The notes under the pieces: generated by a model
What the model saw: only the letters and a program-made list of their open reading frames with translations
The model's database searches: none
What the model was told of the DNA's origin: nothing
Position numbers and translations under genes: made by a program
Shown here: piece by piece, positions 35,001 through 43,133 of the stretch
Numbering within the stretch: the first letter of the stretch is position 1
Layout of the letters: each line of letters opens with the position of its first letter
Source of the DNA: Oscillospiraceae bacterium
GTDB taxonomy: Bacteria; Bacillota; Clostridia; Oscillospirales; SIG627
Length of the DNA: 64,000 bases
Direction of reading: 5' to 3'
NCBI GenBank assembly: GCA_034925865.1
Contig: JAYFRN010000008.1
Coordinates: 1 to 64,000 of the forward strand

Positions 35001-38000
35001 CCGCCGCAAAAGAACTTACGGCGGAGGCGGAGAACGGGGAGACAAAGTTTTCATTCAACGGAGTTAATAAAGACGGAATCGAAGTATATGAAACAAATCC
35101 TGAAGTAAAAAAAATGAGATACAAAGATAGGAAAAAGTTGTTTATAGAAAGACTTGAGGAAGAATATTGCATACGAACGGCTAAATTCTATCGAAACGGA
35201 CATTATGAATATGCTTTGTTTTCACCTGATTATGGGAAAATGGTATATGGGGATCAAAACTCTGATAGTAAAGGCAATAATGCAAGAACAAATCTTGGCG
35301 CATCGGGAGATATTTTCTTGCTTTTGGAAAATTCAAAATATAATAATTCTTCTAGGGATAAAGATAAGCATGCAGATACGGATCATTGGGATTATTATGT
35401 TAAAACAGTGCAAGTGGATGGCGAATTATTTGATGTTATTGCAAATATTAAATATGAATATGCCAAGCAAAAATACATATACACAATACAAATGAATAAA
35501 AAAGCAGAAGCTGTGCCAGCTCCGAGTATATTACCCGAGGGCAATAACTCTTACAATGGAGTGAACACAGCTTCTGTTGTTGACCCCAATATACCACAAA
35601 ATACACCGGAAGTCAAGACTAGTATACGCGAAAATTCAGAAAATGATACGTCTGTGAAAACGGATGAAAAATCTTCTATTTCCGCGGTCGGCACGAAAGC
35701 AAATACCCAGGTACGAAATGCCGAATGGTATCGAAAATACAACCAGGCAATGAAAGCCGCCGAAGAATCGGCGGTAAACAAGGTAAACAAAGAATACGCA
35801 GATAAAAAAGTAAGCCCGGAATTTTCGCAAGCAGTCGAAACGATTCGATATAAAAACGTAATGGCGGACGCTTTGAACAAACTAAAAGCCGGCGAAATGA
35901 CCGCCGACGATGTGAACACATTGAAAACAGCCGTCAAAAACAAGGTATCCGCTGATTATCAGGTCAGAGAATATCAGAAATTATTGGAATCCGAAAAAAC
36001 CTTGTCGAAATCGAGAGCACGCGAAAGCATACTCCGTCAGAAAGTCGCCGACGCTGCCGAAGCGGAAAAGCAATACAAGCTTATTATTTCATGGCTCCAA
36101 ACAAAAGAGGAACGCGCCGCAAATAAAAGCCTGACCGAATATATCAAAAGCAAGGATAAACAGGAGCGCATGACAAAAGCGCGGGAAAAGATACTTTCGA
36201 GAACTTCGAATTTAACAAAATGGCTTTCTGATCCAAAGGAAGCCGGTCAGAAGTATGTCCCGCAGCCGATGCAGAAGCCGCTCGCTGAGCTATTGAATAT
36301 GTTTGATTTAGGGAAATCGAACGCGGCGTATGGGATAAAACAAGGGCTTGCGAATGTCGTTACCGAATATCTTTCATCAGAAAGAAGTAATTCCGAAAAC
36401 GGCATAACCTATACATTCGACTATGACATTTTGAACAAGATATCACAATTCAACCAGTTCGAAGAAAATTCCTTCAACAAAATGCCGGTTGAGCAGATAG
36501 AGCTGCTCGATGAAATAATCAGCAGCTTATACAGCACAGTCACAAGCGCGAACAAGCTTTTCGCGAATAAAAGATACGCACACGCGAACGACCTGGGACG
36601 CGCAAGCTATGAAGAAATAGAAGCAAAGAAAAACCGCCCCGCAATTCTATCCGCGGGCAAAATGGCAAGCTTTATGAGTACCGGCATGATAAAAGCCGGC
36701 ACATGGTTCAGATCGACAGGGAAAGTCGGGGAATCAATATATAATTCTCTGCTTGATGGCTTTGAACGCAAGACATATCATATCAGGGATTCACAGCAAT
36801 TTGTCAGTGACCTGTTCAAAGAGATTGACATAAAGCAAAGCGACCTTGATCAGATCACCGGTACAAAGGCGTTGAAAAGTACATATAAGCTCGAGGGTGG
36901 CGGCGAAATAACCTTAAACAAGTCTCAGATTATGGATTTGTATCTTCTTTCAAGACGGAAACAGGCGCTACAGCATATCCTCGAGGGCGGCGTAAAAGTA
37001 GAAACAGAGGGCGGAGGCATAATAAACGATTTTGTCCGCCGTAAAATTGAAAGTCAGAAAGCGTCAATATTGACAGAGGGCGACATAAATAAAATAACCG
37101 ACACTCTGAGCGCAAAGGAGAAAAAGCTCGCGGAAAAGCTTCAGCAGTACGCGGCGAAGGTCGTCGGCGGCTGGGGAAACGAAACAAGCATGCAGCTCTT
37201 CGGATATGAGAAGTACAAGGACGCCAATTACTGGACCATACGCACGTTAAAAGAATATATCGCTATAAACGAAGCGAATAAACTCGACGATAAAGCGAAG
37301 CTTTCCGCAAAACACCCAGGCTTTTCAAAGGAGCTTGTCCCGGACGCGAGTAATCCTATTATGCTCGGCGATGTCTTCTCTGTATTCTCAACACATGTCG
37401 CGGACGTCGCCGCATATAACGCATATGCCGCGGCGGTCGAGGACAGCAACCGGTGGATAAATTATAATTTTAAAAAAGACTATGAGTTGCGCGGGAATGT
37501 CCCCGAAAAAGGCGCGGGAACGCTAAGAAGCGCAATGACAGAAACCTTCGGAAAAGATTTTGTCAATTATTACACGAGGTTCATAGTCGATCTGAACGGC
37601 AAGCAGACGAATGATCCTTCGTTCATTGACAGCTCTCTCGGAAAATACAAAGCCGCCATGATAGGAGCGAATATATCCGTTATCGTTCAGCAGCCGACGG
37701 CATATTTCCGCGCCGGAGCGATACTCGACGCGCAGGACCTCATAAAAGGCGTGGCGCGGCTCGCTCCGGCGATACGCAAGGCAAAGGAATACAGCTCTCT
37801 CGCGCTTTGGAAAAGCTATGGATATTACGAAACCGGAATAGGGCAAAGCATAAAAAAGATCATAACCGGTCAGCAAAACTTATCCGAAAAAATAAAAGAT
37901 ACGTTGATGCAGCCGGCGGCGCGTGCTGATGAAATAACGTGGGGCTATTTATGGAACGCGTGCGAGGAAAATGTAAAGCGAAAACATCCGGAATTGAAAT

Positions 38001-39298
38001 ATAACTCGGAAGAATTTAATTCGAAGGTGAAAGGCTTATTCGATGAGGTTATTGACAAAACGCAGGTCATTGATACCGTTTTCCACCGCAGTCAGTTAAT
38101 GCGCAGCAATGAAACCTTTAATAAAATAACCACTTCATTTATGAGCGAACCTACGACGACATATAACGTCATATATGAAGCAATGGACACATTCGCGAAT
38201 AAAAGCAGCAAGGCGAACGCAAAAAAGCTTGTCAAGGCAATAACGGCAAGCTATATCGCAATTCTCGCGGCAAACGCCATGAAAAGCCTTGTTGGTGCTT
38301 TACGAGACGACGATGACGAAAAGGATTTCGGAGCTAAGTTTGAAAACAAAATGGAACAGAACCTTTTTGGATGGTCGGGAGATCTGAACCCGCTTTCATG
38401 GCTGCCGCGCTTCCGCGACGTTATGTCTATGCTCGAAGGGTATACCGTAGACCGTATGGATATGGCAGGCGCTCAGGCATTGGTAGAGGCAGGAGAAGCT
38501 GCGATTTCTTTAGCGGCGGGAGACACAAAAGCAAGCGATTATGACGTCACTCTGAAAATATCAAAAGGGATCAGCGCCGTATCCGGGTATCCGATATCAA
38601 CAATTATGCGTGATATGGACGCGACATACCGGGCATTCAGCGGTAAAAACTTCGGAAATACGTTTTTAATAAAACGCAAGTACATTGATACGGCGGAGGA
38701 TATCCTTTCCGGAGAAGAAACGGCGTATCAAAAAGGACTTTCCGAAGCTATAAAAAAAGACAAAGAAGCGGAATATGTGTCAAGCATAAAAACGGCGCTC
38801 GCGTTTTCGGACGATGCGCGTATAAAGGAAGCAGCGGAAGCAAAACGCACCGACGACGATATCACATATGATAAAAATATTCAGCTGCTTGTAAAGGACG
38901 GAATCCCGGAGGACGTCGCGAAAAGCGCGGTGACGAAATATTTTAACGCAACATATGTTCCGGCATACAGCTATAATGATCTTGCTCAGCTTGTTACTTT
39001 CGGAGCGGAGGCGGGAGATTCAAATGAATCAAGCAAAATGTATTCCGCTCAAAAAACGGTAATAGAAGAGCTTGTATCAAAAGGACGGACAAAAGCCGCC
39101 ATACGTTCACAGCTTACGGAACAGCTGAGACCGTTATATCTCAAGATTTTCGAGAATTATATAAAAACAGAGGGCGAAAGCGAACAAAAGCAGTTAGTAA
39201 ACCTCATGAAAGAAATGATTCGATTAAATCTCGGATATGACTGGCAAACCTTTGAAACATGGCGAAATGAATATCTGAAAAAGAGGGCGGCGGAATAG
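32009..39298 (+). CDS. Giant 2429-residue multidomain virion protein
   Basis: The largest gene of the prophage, likely injected with the DNA. N-terminal helical regions (1-90) are followed by membrane-active Ala/Gly segments near 300-330 and 425-450. A metallopeptidase-like HELTH is at residues 638-642, with a downstream Glu (KSEIVADYVAEHL) that could be the third ligand. Two variable cassettes follow (about 780-955 and 990-1190), each ending in a near-identical linker (DPNI, then SIRENSENDTSV, at 959-984 and 1192-1217). These cassettes resemble phage-associated Barnase/EndoU/RelE-like nuclease domains. A long helical C-terminal half has further hydrophobic helices. This matches large polyvalent proteins of phages and conjugative elements. 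Domain names are tentative. Confidence 0.75.
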   Translation: MTNNELSELLKKRKNTFAQKAQNQIYNDALKKTPEQIYADFANIDMSKSRIEELLNKRNNIYHIKTPEQLYSEIADYKIAEKEASRQKNKSTVNKGESDLIYNAVNAVRTKNNVDKSASSGNNSVSKYLDSVSDSDSSLPRFQRGSDNKLHYISSENNLYKYMTDSEAEEYNKVYNDYGVYAATDWARRKLPELRERSAADIAEAGSGMNTAEKIFLSSVPSGFLNSIEGIRNTPAALADTMLSAQKAANPNLRDIPYIDTKSSSAAVKASPAIRESIDSKVGRFIYDASETIANQVIPIAVGLATAGAGSAISEAAQSAAFASQIYGNVYNATLEQGATHGQAAEYAIVNTALEVGLQKALGGLPGYGSIASGKAAELATKNITSATAKFFVRMGFNMLSEGTEEGLQELIDPLVRNIILNEKNEIKLSTPQAWYAFLLGATSAGILSAHSIASDVRNEKILTEVNNLTSEEKKIYDESKKQAEKVLKEKGKLTELSADNTAGTELNPQAAPGFNESTESKENVLSAENALKSQNNAVLEGQNNNPAFREAPSANKVSETETVTDKRRSQTLYTASVENVDSETADAAVRIGERLGREIIFYSEDANNGVIKNGYLSNGKIYINAKSGRVLEKIVSHELTHTLEASGSYVKFSDFIIKKLLTEKGKTSFDKLVSDTIGIYAKRGVTIDETGAKSEIVADYVAEHLLTDETAINEVVGQSKSVGQRIYSWLSGIISEATGNKEKAMLIKAKLLYAKALAEVDQNRTENKTEPQNGTSIISFDISLGDNNDMIALLRKKQNEFINSNYIFDISKTVLKEAKTQTESISNYFDEIGNRAFNPRLGVVELKHAGAKTTIFHGFGKDKMLAVGAIKNVIENGNIIDYQDNWKNRSYDTYVIAGKGKINNVDSIVGVIVKAYPHQKMNSKFYLHEMIKIETELHIIDGAVIKNGETTVSNSVSDPNISQDTPKVNNSIRENSENDTSVNENDTSSDANSSYSPAAKELTAEAENGETKFSFNGVNKDGIEVYETNPEVKKMRYKDRKKLFIERLEEEYCIRTAKFYRNGHYEYALFSPDYGKMVYGDQNSDSKGNNARTNLGASGDIFLLLENSKYNNSSRDKDKHADTDHWDYYVKTVQVDGELFDVIANIKYEYAKQKYIYTIQMNKKAEAVPAPSILPEGNNSYNGVNTASVVDPNIPQNTPEVKTSIRENSENDTSVKTDEKSSISAVGTKANTQVRNAEWYRKYNQAMKAAEESAVNKVNKEYADKKVSPEFSQAVETIRYKNVMADALNKLKAGEMTADDVNTLKTAVKNKVSADYQVREYQKLLESEKTLSKSRARESILRQKVADAAEAEKQYKLIISWLQTKEERAANKSLTEYIKSKDKQERMTKAREKILSRTSNLTKWLSDPKEAGQKYVPQPMQKPLAELLNMFDLGKSNAAYGIKQGLANVVTEYLSSERSNSENGITYTFDYDILNKISQFNQFEENSFNKMPVEQIELLDEIISSLYSTVTSANKLFANKRYAHANDLGRASYEEIEAKKNRPAILSAGKMASFMSTGMIKAGTWFRSTGKVGESIYNSLLDGFERKTYHIRDSQQFVSDLFKEIDIKQSDLDQITGTKALKSTYKLEGGGEITLNKSQIMDLYLLSRRKQALQHILEGGVKVETEGGGIINDFVRRKIESQKASILTEGDINKITDTLSAKEKKLAEKLQQYAAKVVGGWGNETSMQLFGYEKYKDANYWTIRTLKEYIAINEANKLDDKAKLSAKHPGFSKELVPDASNPIMLGDVFSVFSTHVADVAAYNAYAAAVEDSNRWINYNFKKDYELRGNVPEKGAGTLRSAMTETFGKDFVNYYTRFIVDLNGKQTNDPSFIDSSLGKYKAAMIGANISVIVQQPTAYFRAGAILDAQDLIKGVARLAPAIRKAKEYSSLALWKSYGYYETGIGQSIKKIITGQQNLSEKIKDTLMQPAARADEITWGYLWNACEENVKRKHPELKYNSEEFNSKVKGLFDEVIDKTQVIDTVFHRSQLMRSNETFNKITTSFMSEPTTTYNVIYEAMDTFANKSSKANAKKLVKAITASYIAILAANAMKSLVGALRDDDDEKDFGAKFENKMEQNLFGWSGDLNPLSWLPRFRDVMSMLEGYTVDRMDMAGAQALVEAGEAAISLAAGDTKASDYDVTLKISKGISAVSGYPISTIMRDMDATYRAFSGKNFGNTFLIKRKYIDTAEDILSGEETAYQKGLSEAIKKDKEAEYVSSIKTALAFSDDARIKEAAEAKRTDDDITYDKNIQLLVKDGIPEDVAKSAVTKYFNATYVPAYSYNDLAQLVTFGAEAGDSNESSKMYSAQKTVIEELVSKGRTKAAIRSQLTEQLRPLYLKIFENYIKTEGESEQKQLVNLMKEMIRLNLGYDWQTFETWRNEYLKKRAAE
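34883..34958 (+). repeat. 76-bp direct repeat within the giant gene, copy 1
   Basis: GACCCCAATATATCACAAGA onward. It encodes the linker after the first variable cassette. It is nearly the same as 35582-35657. Confidence 0.85.
35582..35657 (+). repeat. 76-bp direct repeat within the giant gene, copy 2
   Basis: GACCCCAATATACCACAAAA onward, in the same frame as copy 1. The two flank the 623-base second cassette, so recombination between them could remove or swap it. Confidence 0.85.
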
Positions 39299-39338
39299 CT
39301 GCTCTCTTTTATATCAAAAATTAAAAGGAGATTAAACT

Positions 39339-40403
39339 ATGGCATTTTCAAGACCGCAAAACAACCTTTCAACATTCCGAAGCATGCCGGATGTCATATC
39401 AGGCAGCGCGTCGACACTGAAAGCGTTGCTTGACGACCTCCACAACGCGAACGCAAACGAACTAATAACCCTAATCTGCGAACTGGAAGCCGCAACCGGC
39501 GCCGGGAAAATAGGCGCGAGCGTACAGGGTATTGACGGAAACAACATTCAAGCGTTACTCGCGTCACTGAATATAAAAATCGACGAAATAACGCAAGGAT
39601 TAATTGTCGGTGCGATCCCCGACGGTTCTTTAAGCGAATCAATGCTCGCTGCCGCTCTCGCGGACAAAATAAACTCGGCTATAGCGGTATCAAACGCTTA
39701 TTTAATATTTAAAACAGCAGGTAGCGCGAGCTTTACCGTCCCCAGAACGGGATATTACAAAGTACGCCTCCAGGGAGCGGGAGGCGGCGGAACGCTCAAC
39801 ACTTCATATTTTGTAAGCAACGCTACATACGAATGCGCCGGAGGCCCTTCCGGAGCATACTGCGAAGCTATTTTACATCTCATCAAAGACGATATAATTC
39901 CTCTTTCGATAGGCGAAGGAGGTGAAGGAGCCGGAAACAGCTTTTTCACGCTTGACGGCACGACGTCAGTAAGCAATTTTAACACGATTTACAAGAACAC
40001 AACGCTTCATAACTCACCCGGCGGTGCGACGACATTCGGCTCCGGTGAGAACATTATAACCGCTCCCGGCGGATCAAGACTAACCTCTTCGCCAATGCCT
40101 TCAGCCGCGGGCCTTTATTCTTCAGCGCTGATGCTTGTAAAAGCCGGCATGATATGCGCAGACAATTCTTATGTCAGCGGAATCGAAAATGGTTATTCAT
40201 ATGCCGGACAGGCATTATACAGAGGCGCGGAAAGCTTTTCGGGCAATGGCGCGGACATATCCGGCACGTCAATTATTTCTCCTGGTTTCGGCGGCGGCGG
40301 TCTCGGCGGACGGTGGTATTTCGACGGCTCGACAACGATGACATTCAGAAGACAATCGGGAAAAGGCGGAAACGGACTTATCGTGATTGAATATGTTCAA
40401 TAA
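39339..40403 (+). CDS. Tail fibre or spike with Gly-rich tip
   Basis: 354 residues, AAAAGGAG upstream. A helical base (1-110) with NANELITLICELEAATGAGK is followed by a Gly-rich beta domain with GAGGGG and GFGGGGLGG motifs typical of adhesive or lectin-like tips (about 130-354). It probably recognises the host cell surface. Confidence 0.7.
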   Translation: MAFSRPQNNLSTFRSMPDVISGSASTLKALLDDLHNANANELITLICELEAATGAGKIGASVQGIDGNNIQALLASLNIKIDEITQGLIVGAIPDGSLSESMLAAALADKINSAIAVSNAYLIFKTAGSASFTVPRTGYYKVRLQGAGGGGTLNTSYFVSNATYECAGGPSGAYCEAILHLIKDDIIPLSIGEGGEGAGNSFFTLDGTTSVSNFNTIYKNTTLHNSPGGATTFGSGENIITAPGGSRLTSSPMPSAAGLYSSALMLVKAGMICADNSYVSGIENGYSYAGQALYRGAESFSGNGADISGTSIISPGFGGGGLGGRWYFDGSTTMTFRRQSGKGGNGLIVIEYVQ

Positions 40404-40445
40404 AAATCGTCACAAAATTTATAAATAAAACGGAGGTTAAAATTC

Positions 40446-41135
40446 ATGTCAAAAACAGCAAAGGGGCTTGTCGAGTATGCGAAAGCGCAGCTCGGCCGCC
40501 CGTATTGGTACGGCTCTTTCGGACAGCTCGCAAACGCGCGAGATCTCGATTGGTACGCAAGAACATATCCTGTTTATTGGACCGATTCCCGCGTCGTCCT
40601 GGCAAAGGAAAAACATATCGGGCAAAAGGTTCACGACTGCGTCGGACTGATAAAAGGCTATCTGTGGAGCTCAGACCCAAACAGTCCGGCGAAATACCGC
40701 GAAGATCAAGACGTTTCCGCGAATGGCATGCGCTTGAAATGCGTGGAAAGAGGCGATATCAACACAATTCCTGAAACGCCCGGTACGCTTGTTTTTATGT
40801 CCGGCCACGTCGGGATTTACATAGGGAATGGCGAGGTTATCGAAGCGCGCGGCTTTCAGTACGGCGTCGTAAAGACAAAGCTCTATGATCGTCCCTGGAA
40901 GTGGTGGGGTAAATGCCCGTGGATTGATTACAGCGTCTTATCGGCGGCGAATCAGGCTCAGATTAAAGCCGGCGACCGCATAACGATCCTCCCCGGCGCG
41001 AAGTACATTAACGGAAAGAGCGTTCCGGAGCGCTTCATCGGCAAAGCGTTCAATGTTCTTTCAATCTCAAACGGCAACGCGCTGATCCTTCAGCTCTTCA
41101 GTCGGATCGCTTATGAGTACATAAAAAAGCAATGA
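40446..41135 (+). CDS. NlpC/P60-type endolysin
   Basis: 229 residues. The N-terminal catalytic domain has the Cys in QKVHDCVGLIKGYLW (residue about 64), a His in SGHVGIYIG, and the YWYGSFGQ start of a papain-like NlpC/P60 or CHAP amidase/peptidase. The C-terminal 60 residues are an SH3b-like wall-binding region (KAGDRITILPGAKYINGKSV). It cleaves peptidoglycan at the end of the lytic cycle. About 85% of residues match the endolysin of the prophage remnant (47414-48106). Start after CGGAGGTTAAAATTC. Confidence 0.85.
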   Translation: MSKTAKGLVEYAKAQLGRPYWYGSFGQLANARDLDWYARTYPVYWTDSRVVLAKEKHIGQKVHDCVGLIKGYLWSSDPNSPAKYREDQDVSANGMRLKCVERGDINTIPETPGTLVFMSGHVGIYIGNGEVIEARGFQYGVVKTKLYDRPWKWWGKCPWIDYSVLSAANQAQIKAGDRITILPGAKYINGKSVPERFIGKAFNVLSISNGNALILQLFSRIAYEYIKKQ

Positions 41136-41491
41136 AAACGCCTAAGCTGCTCCCCGAATCAATGCAGAATCTGACGGAGTTTTCAAAATGGTTCGTCGTT
41201 ACGGCCGTCCGCGTATGGATATGCGGCGGGCTATACGGCGGGATTGTGTTATTGATTCAAATATACCTGGCAACATACAGCATCGATCTCACCGGCTATT
41301 TGATGTATCTCGCCGTTCCGCTCACCGCCGGAGCTGTCGGGTATTTCTGTAAGGCGGCATTCGAGAACCGGGAGAAAATAAAGAATTCCCGCTTTGAGCA
41401 GCAGAACGAGCCGTATCTCAAAGGTTACGCGGAATTTATGGAAAAGGAGGACGAAGAAGCAGAAGGACAAAGCAATGAATTACACGTTTGA
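41132..41491 (+). CDS. Holin-like protein 2
   Basis: 119 residues, overlapping the endolysin stop (ATGA). Two transmembrane helices (about 24-45 and 52-72) are followed by a charged tail (NEPYLKGYAEFMEKEDEEAE). The tail motif NEPYLKGYA recurs in the remnant's membrane protein (47142-47417). It probably releases the endolysin. Confidence 0.75.
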   Translation: MKTPKLLPESMQNLTEFSKWFVVTAVRVWICGGLYGGIVLLIQIYLATYSIDLTGYLMYLAVPLTAGAVGYFCKAAFENREKIKNSRFEQQNEPYLKGYAEFMEKEDEEAEGQSNELHV

Positions 41492-41530
41492 ATTTACAAT
41501 AAATGATCATTAAGCAAGAGTTTAAACAAA

Positions 41531-41566
41531 AACTCGGGTAAGCAAAAAGCTTACCCGAGTTTTTTG
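41531..41566. terminator. Bidirectional terminator of the late operon
   Basis: AACTCGGGTAAGC, AAAAA, GCTTACCCGAGTT, TTTTT: a perfect 13-bp stem with T-runs on both strands. It ends both the late operon and the leftward cargo operon. Confidence 0.9.
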
Positions 41567-41617
41567 TTAAAAGGGAATGTTTATAATAAACATAATGGGA
41601 AATATAATTTCAGTCCT

Positions 41618-42736
41618 TTAGTCAAGTGCAGGAAGTGTCGGATCGCATCTTTGAGCATTTGCGTGGGCCAGTACTTTGCCCACGGGGGTAATTGTATAAA
41701 GTACAGGAATGGCATCCCACCAATTTCTCAACTGCTTTAAATTCTCATGTTCATCCCATTTTTCCATAAATTTTGATATATTTTGAGATTTGAGTTCCGA
41801 GTTACTATTATACAATGTGTATATTTTCTTAATCGCTTCTTTTTGGCTATCAGTAACTTCTATCATAGTTTTCAGCATCGTCTCTCGTCCATTTGAATCT
41901 ATCTTCAGCAGACGGTAAAAAGAGAGTAAATCCAATCTATTGATATTTATTATTTGCAAACGCACAAATCCTGGAATCAACTCATGGTCACATAAAATAT
42001 CATTTGGTAAATTGGCATTTTTGATTATTTCTGTTGCCTTTTGATAATTTTCTGACTGCTTATCAATGCCGACATCAACAAAGCCTGATAATATCTTGGT
42101 ATAATATTGATCTAGTTTCTTTAAACTGCCTAATGATTCTATCCTTATAGCATCAAGAACATCAAGGTGTTCAATCCACTCTCTTCCTTTTGGTAAAGGT
42201 GCATATATAATTTTGCCAAAAAGAGAATTAAGTTTATTCAATGCATCATCTAGATATCCATTAGTTGGTATCCACCGGGAAACAGAGTAGGAAACTGTAA
42301 TTCCTAACAAAGCTTCATCTGTAATCTCATCTACTATTTTCACAGCGCGATTTACGCCAGCTCGAATATTGCGATTAAGGCCATTTTTTGCTCTATGAAT
42401 TAGTAACTCCGATAATAATTCATAATCGGCTGTGCGTTCAGTTGAAGCTGCCGATTTCTGTGCTTCTGAAAGAAGTATTTGTATGCTTGGATCTTTAAGC
42501 TCCACTAAAAGATTATTCTTCACTAAACGTGGGATAAGTTCGTTAGAAAAATGCTCAATTCTTTCTTTTGCGACTGCATACGCATCTTCCGTATATACAG
42601 ACATTACATCGTGTAGTTTTTCATCAACTATTTCGCGAGCGCGCTTTTCATCAATTCCGCTATTAATAATAACCATACCTGCTTGAATTTGTTTAGAGTT
42701 GTCTCCTGCTTCTTGCCTCTGTTTTTCAAGCATCAT
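41618..42736 (-). CDS. LPO_1073/Vpar_1526-like protein with N-terminal RHIM-like motif
   Basis: 372 residues. The first 20 residues (MMLEKQRQEAGDNSKQIQAG) repeat the motif of the upstream membrane protein, with the tetrad IQAG at 17-20. Then follows VIINSGIDEKRAREIVDE and a long helical, otherwise unclassified body, with the overall layout of the LPO_1073/Vpar_1526 family found beside defence genes. The ribosome site AGGAGGTCAAG is encoded inside the motif of the upstream gene, and the start overlaps its stop by 11 bases, so translation is coupled. Likely a sensor or signalling partner; the mechanism is unknown. Confidence 0.75.
   Translation of the reverse strand: MMLEKQRQEAGDNSKQIQAGMVIINSGIDEKRAREIVDEKLHDVMSVYTEDAYAVAKERIEHFSNELIPRLVKNNLLVELKDPSIQILLSEAQKSAASTERTADYELLSELLIHRAKNGLNRNIRAGVNRAVKIVDEITDEALLGITVSYSVSRWIPTNGYLDDALNKLNSLFGKIIYAPLPKGREWIEHLDVLDAIRIESLGSLKKLDQYYTKILSGFVDVGIDKQSENYQKATEIIKNANLPNDILCDHELIPGFVRLQIININRLDLLSFYRLLKIDSNGRETMLKTMIEVTDSQKEAIKKIYTLYNSNSELKSQNISKFMEKWDEHENLKQLRNWWDAIPVLYTITPVGKVLAHANAQRCDPTLPALD
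42680..42730 (-). repeat. RHIM-like motif, N-terminal copy
   Basis: Encodes LEKQRQEAGDNSKQIQA (G follows). It matches the repeat of the neighbouring membrane protein in the AG-x-[KN]-S-x-Q-[IY]-Q spacing. Confidence 0.7.
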
Positions 42737-43013
42737 CTTGACCTCCTATTTGTATTTGATTCGACTTGTCTCCAGCAGTTTGTTTCTGAGTAAAGGAAGC
42801 CATTACATCTTCGGATTTTGTATTATGTTTTTTTTGACAGAAATTACCCTTTTGGTATTGTTCTGATTTAGCGCCGGCTTCTTGTTCTTGAACAAATTTT
42901 CTTTTATGCTTGCCAATGCGAAAACCAACTATTCCTCCAAGTATTGTGCCAATTGCTAAGCCTATTAATTCAGTTCCCAATCCATCAAAGAACCACTTAA
43001 ACCATTCAAGCAT
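42726..43013 (-). CDS. Small membrane protein with three RHIM-like repeats, candidate effector
   Basis: 95 residues, AAAGGAGAAACATAA upstream. An N-terminal amphipathic WFKWFFDG is followed by one transmembrane helix with GxxxG packing (about 12-34; ELIGLAIGTILGGIVG) and a basic stop-transfer KHKRK. The C-terminal 51 residues are three 17-residue repeats (40-56, 57-73, 74-90). Copies 1 and 3 carry AG-x-K-S-x-Q-[YI]-Q-x-G; copy 2 keeps KS at the same spacing (49-50, 66-67, 83-84). Copy 3 ends IQIG, the exact RHIM core tetrad. A membrane-damaging effector that assembles through these repeats is inferred. Confidence 0.75.
   Translation of the reverse strand: MLEWFKWFFDGLGTELIGLAIGTILGGIVGFRIGKHKRKFVQEQEAGAKSEQYQKGNFCQKKHNTKSEDVMASFTQKQTAGDKSNQIQIGGQDDA
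42744..42896 (-). repeat. Three tandem 17-residue repeats
   Basis: 51-base units at 42846-42896, 42795-42845 and 42744-42794. The middle one has lost Q/G positions but keeps the frame, length and KS. Confidence 0.75.
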
Positions 43014-43133
43014 TTATGTTTCTCCTTTCCATTATAGGTTAATTTTTAAATCTCCCTTTATTGCTAAACAAGCCTGTCCGCCGATTAAACAAAATGAGAA
43101 GCTCATCTTAGTTTAATGAATTTAAAACTTAAT

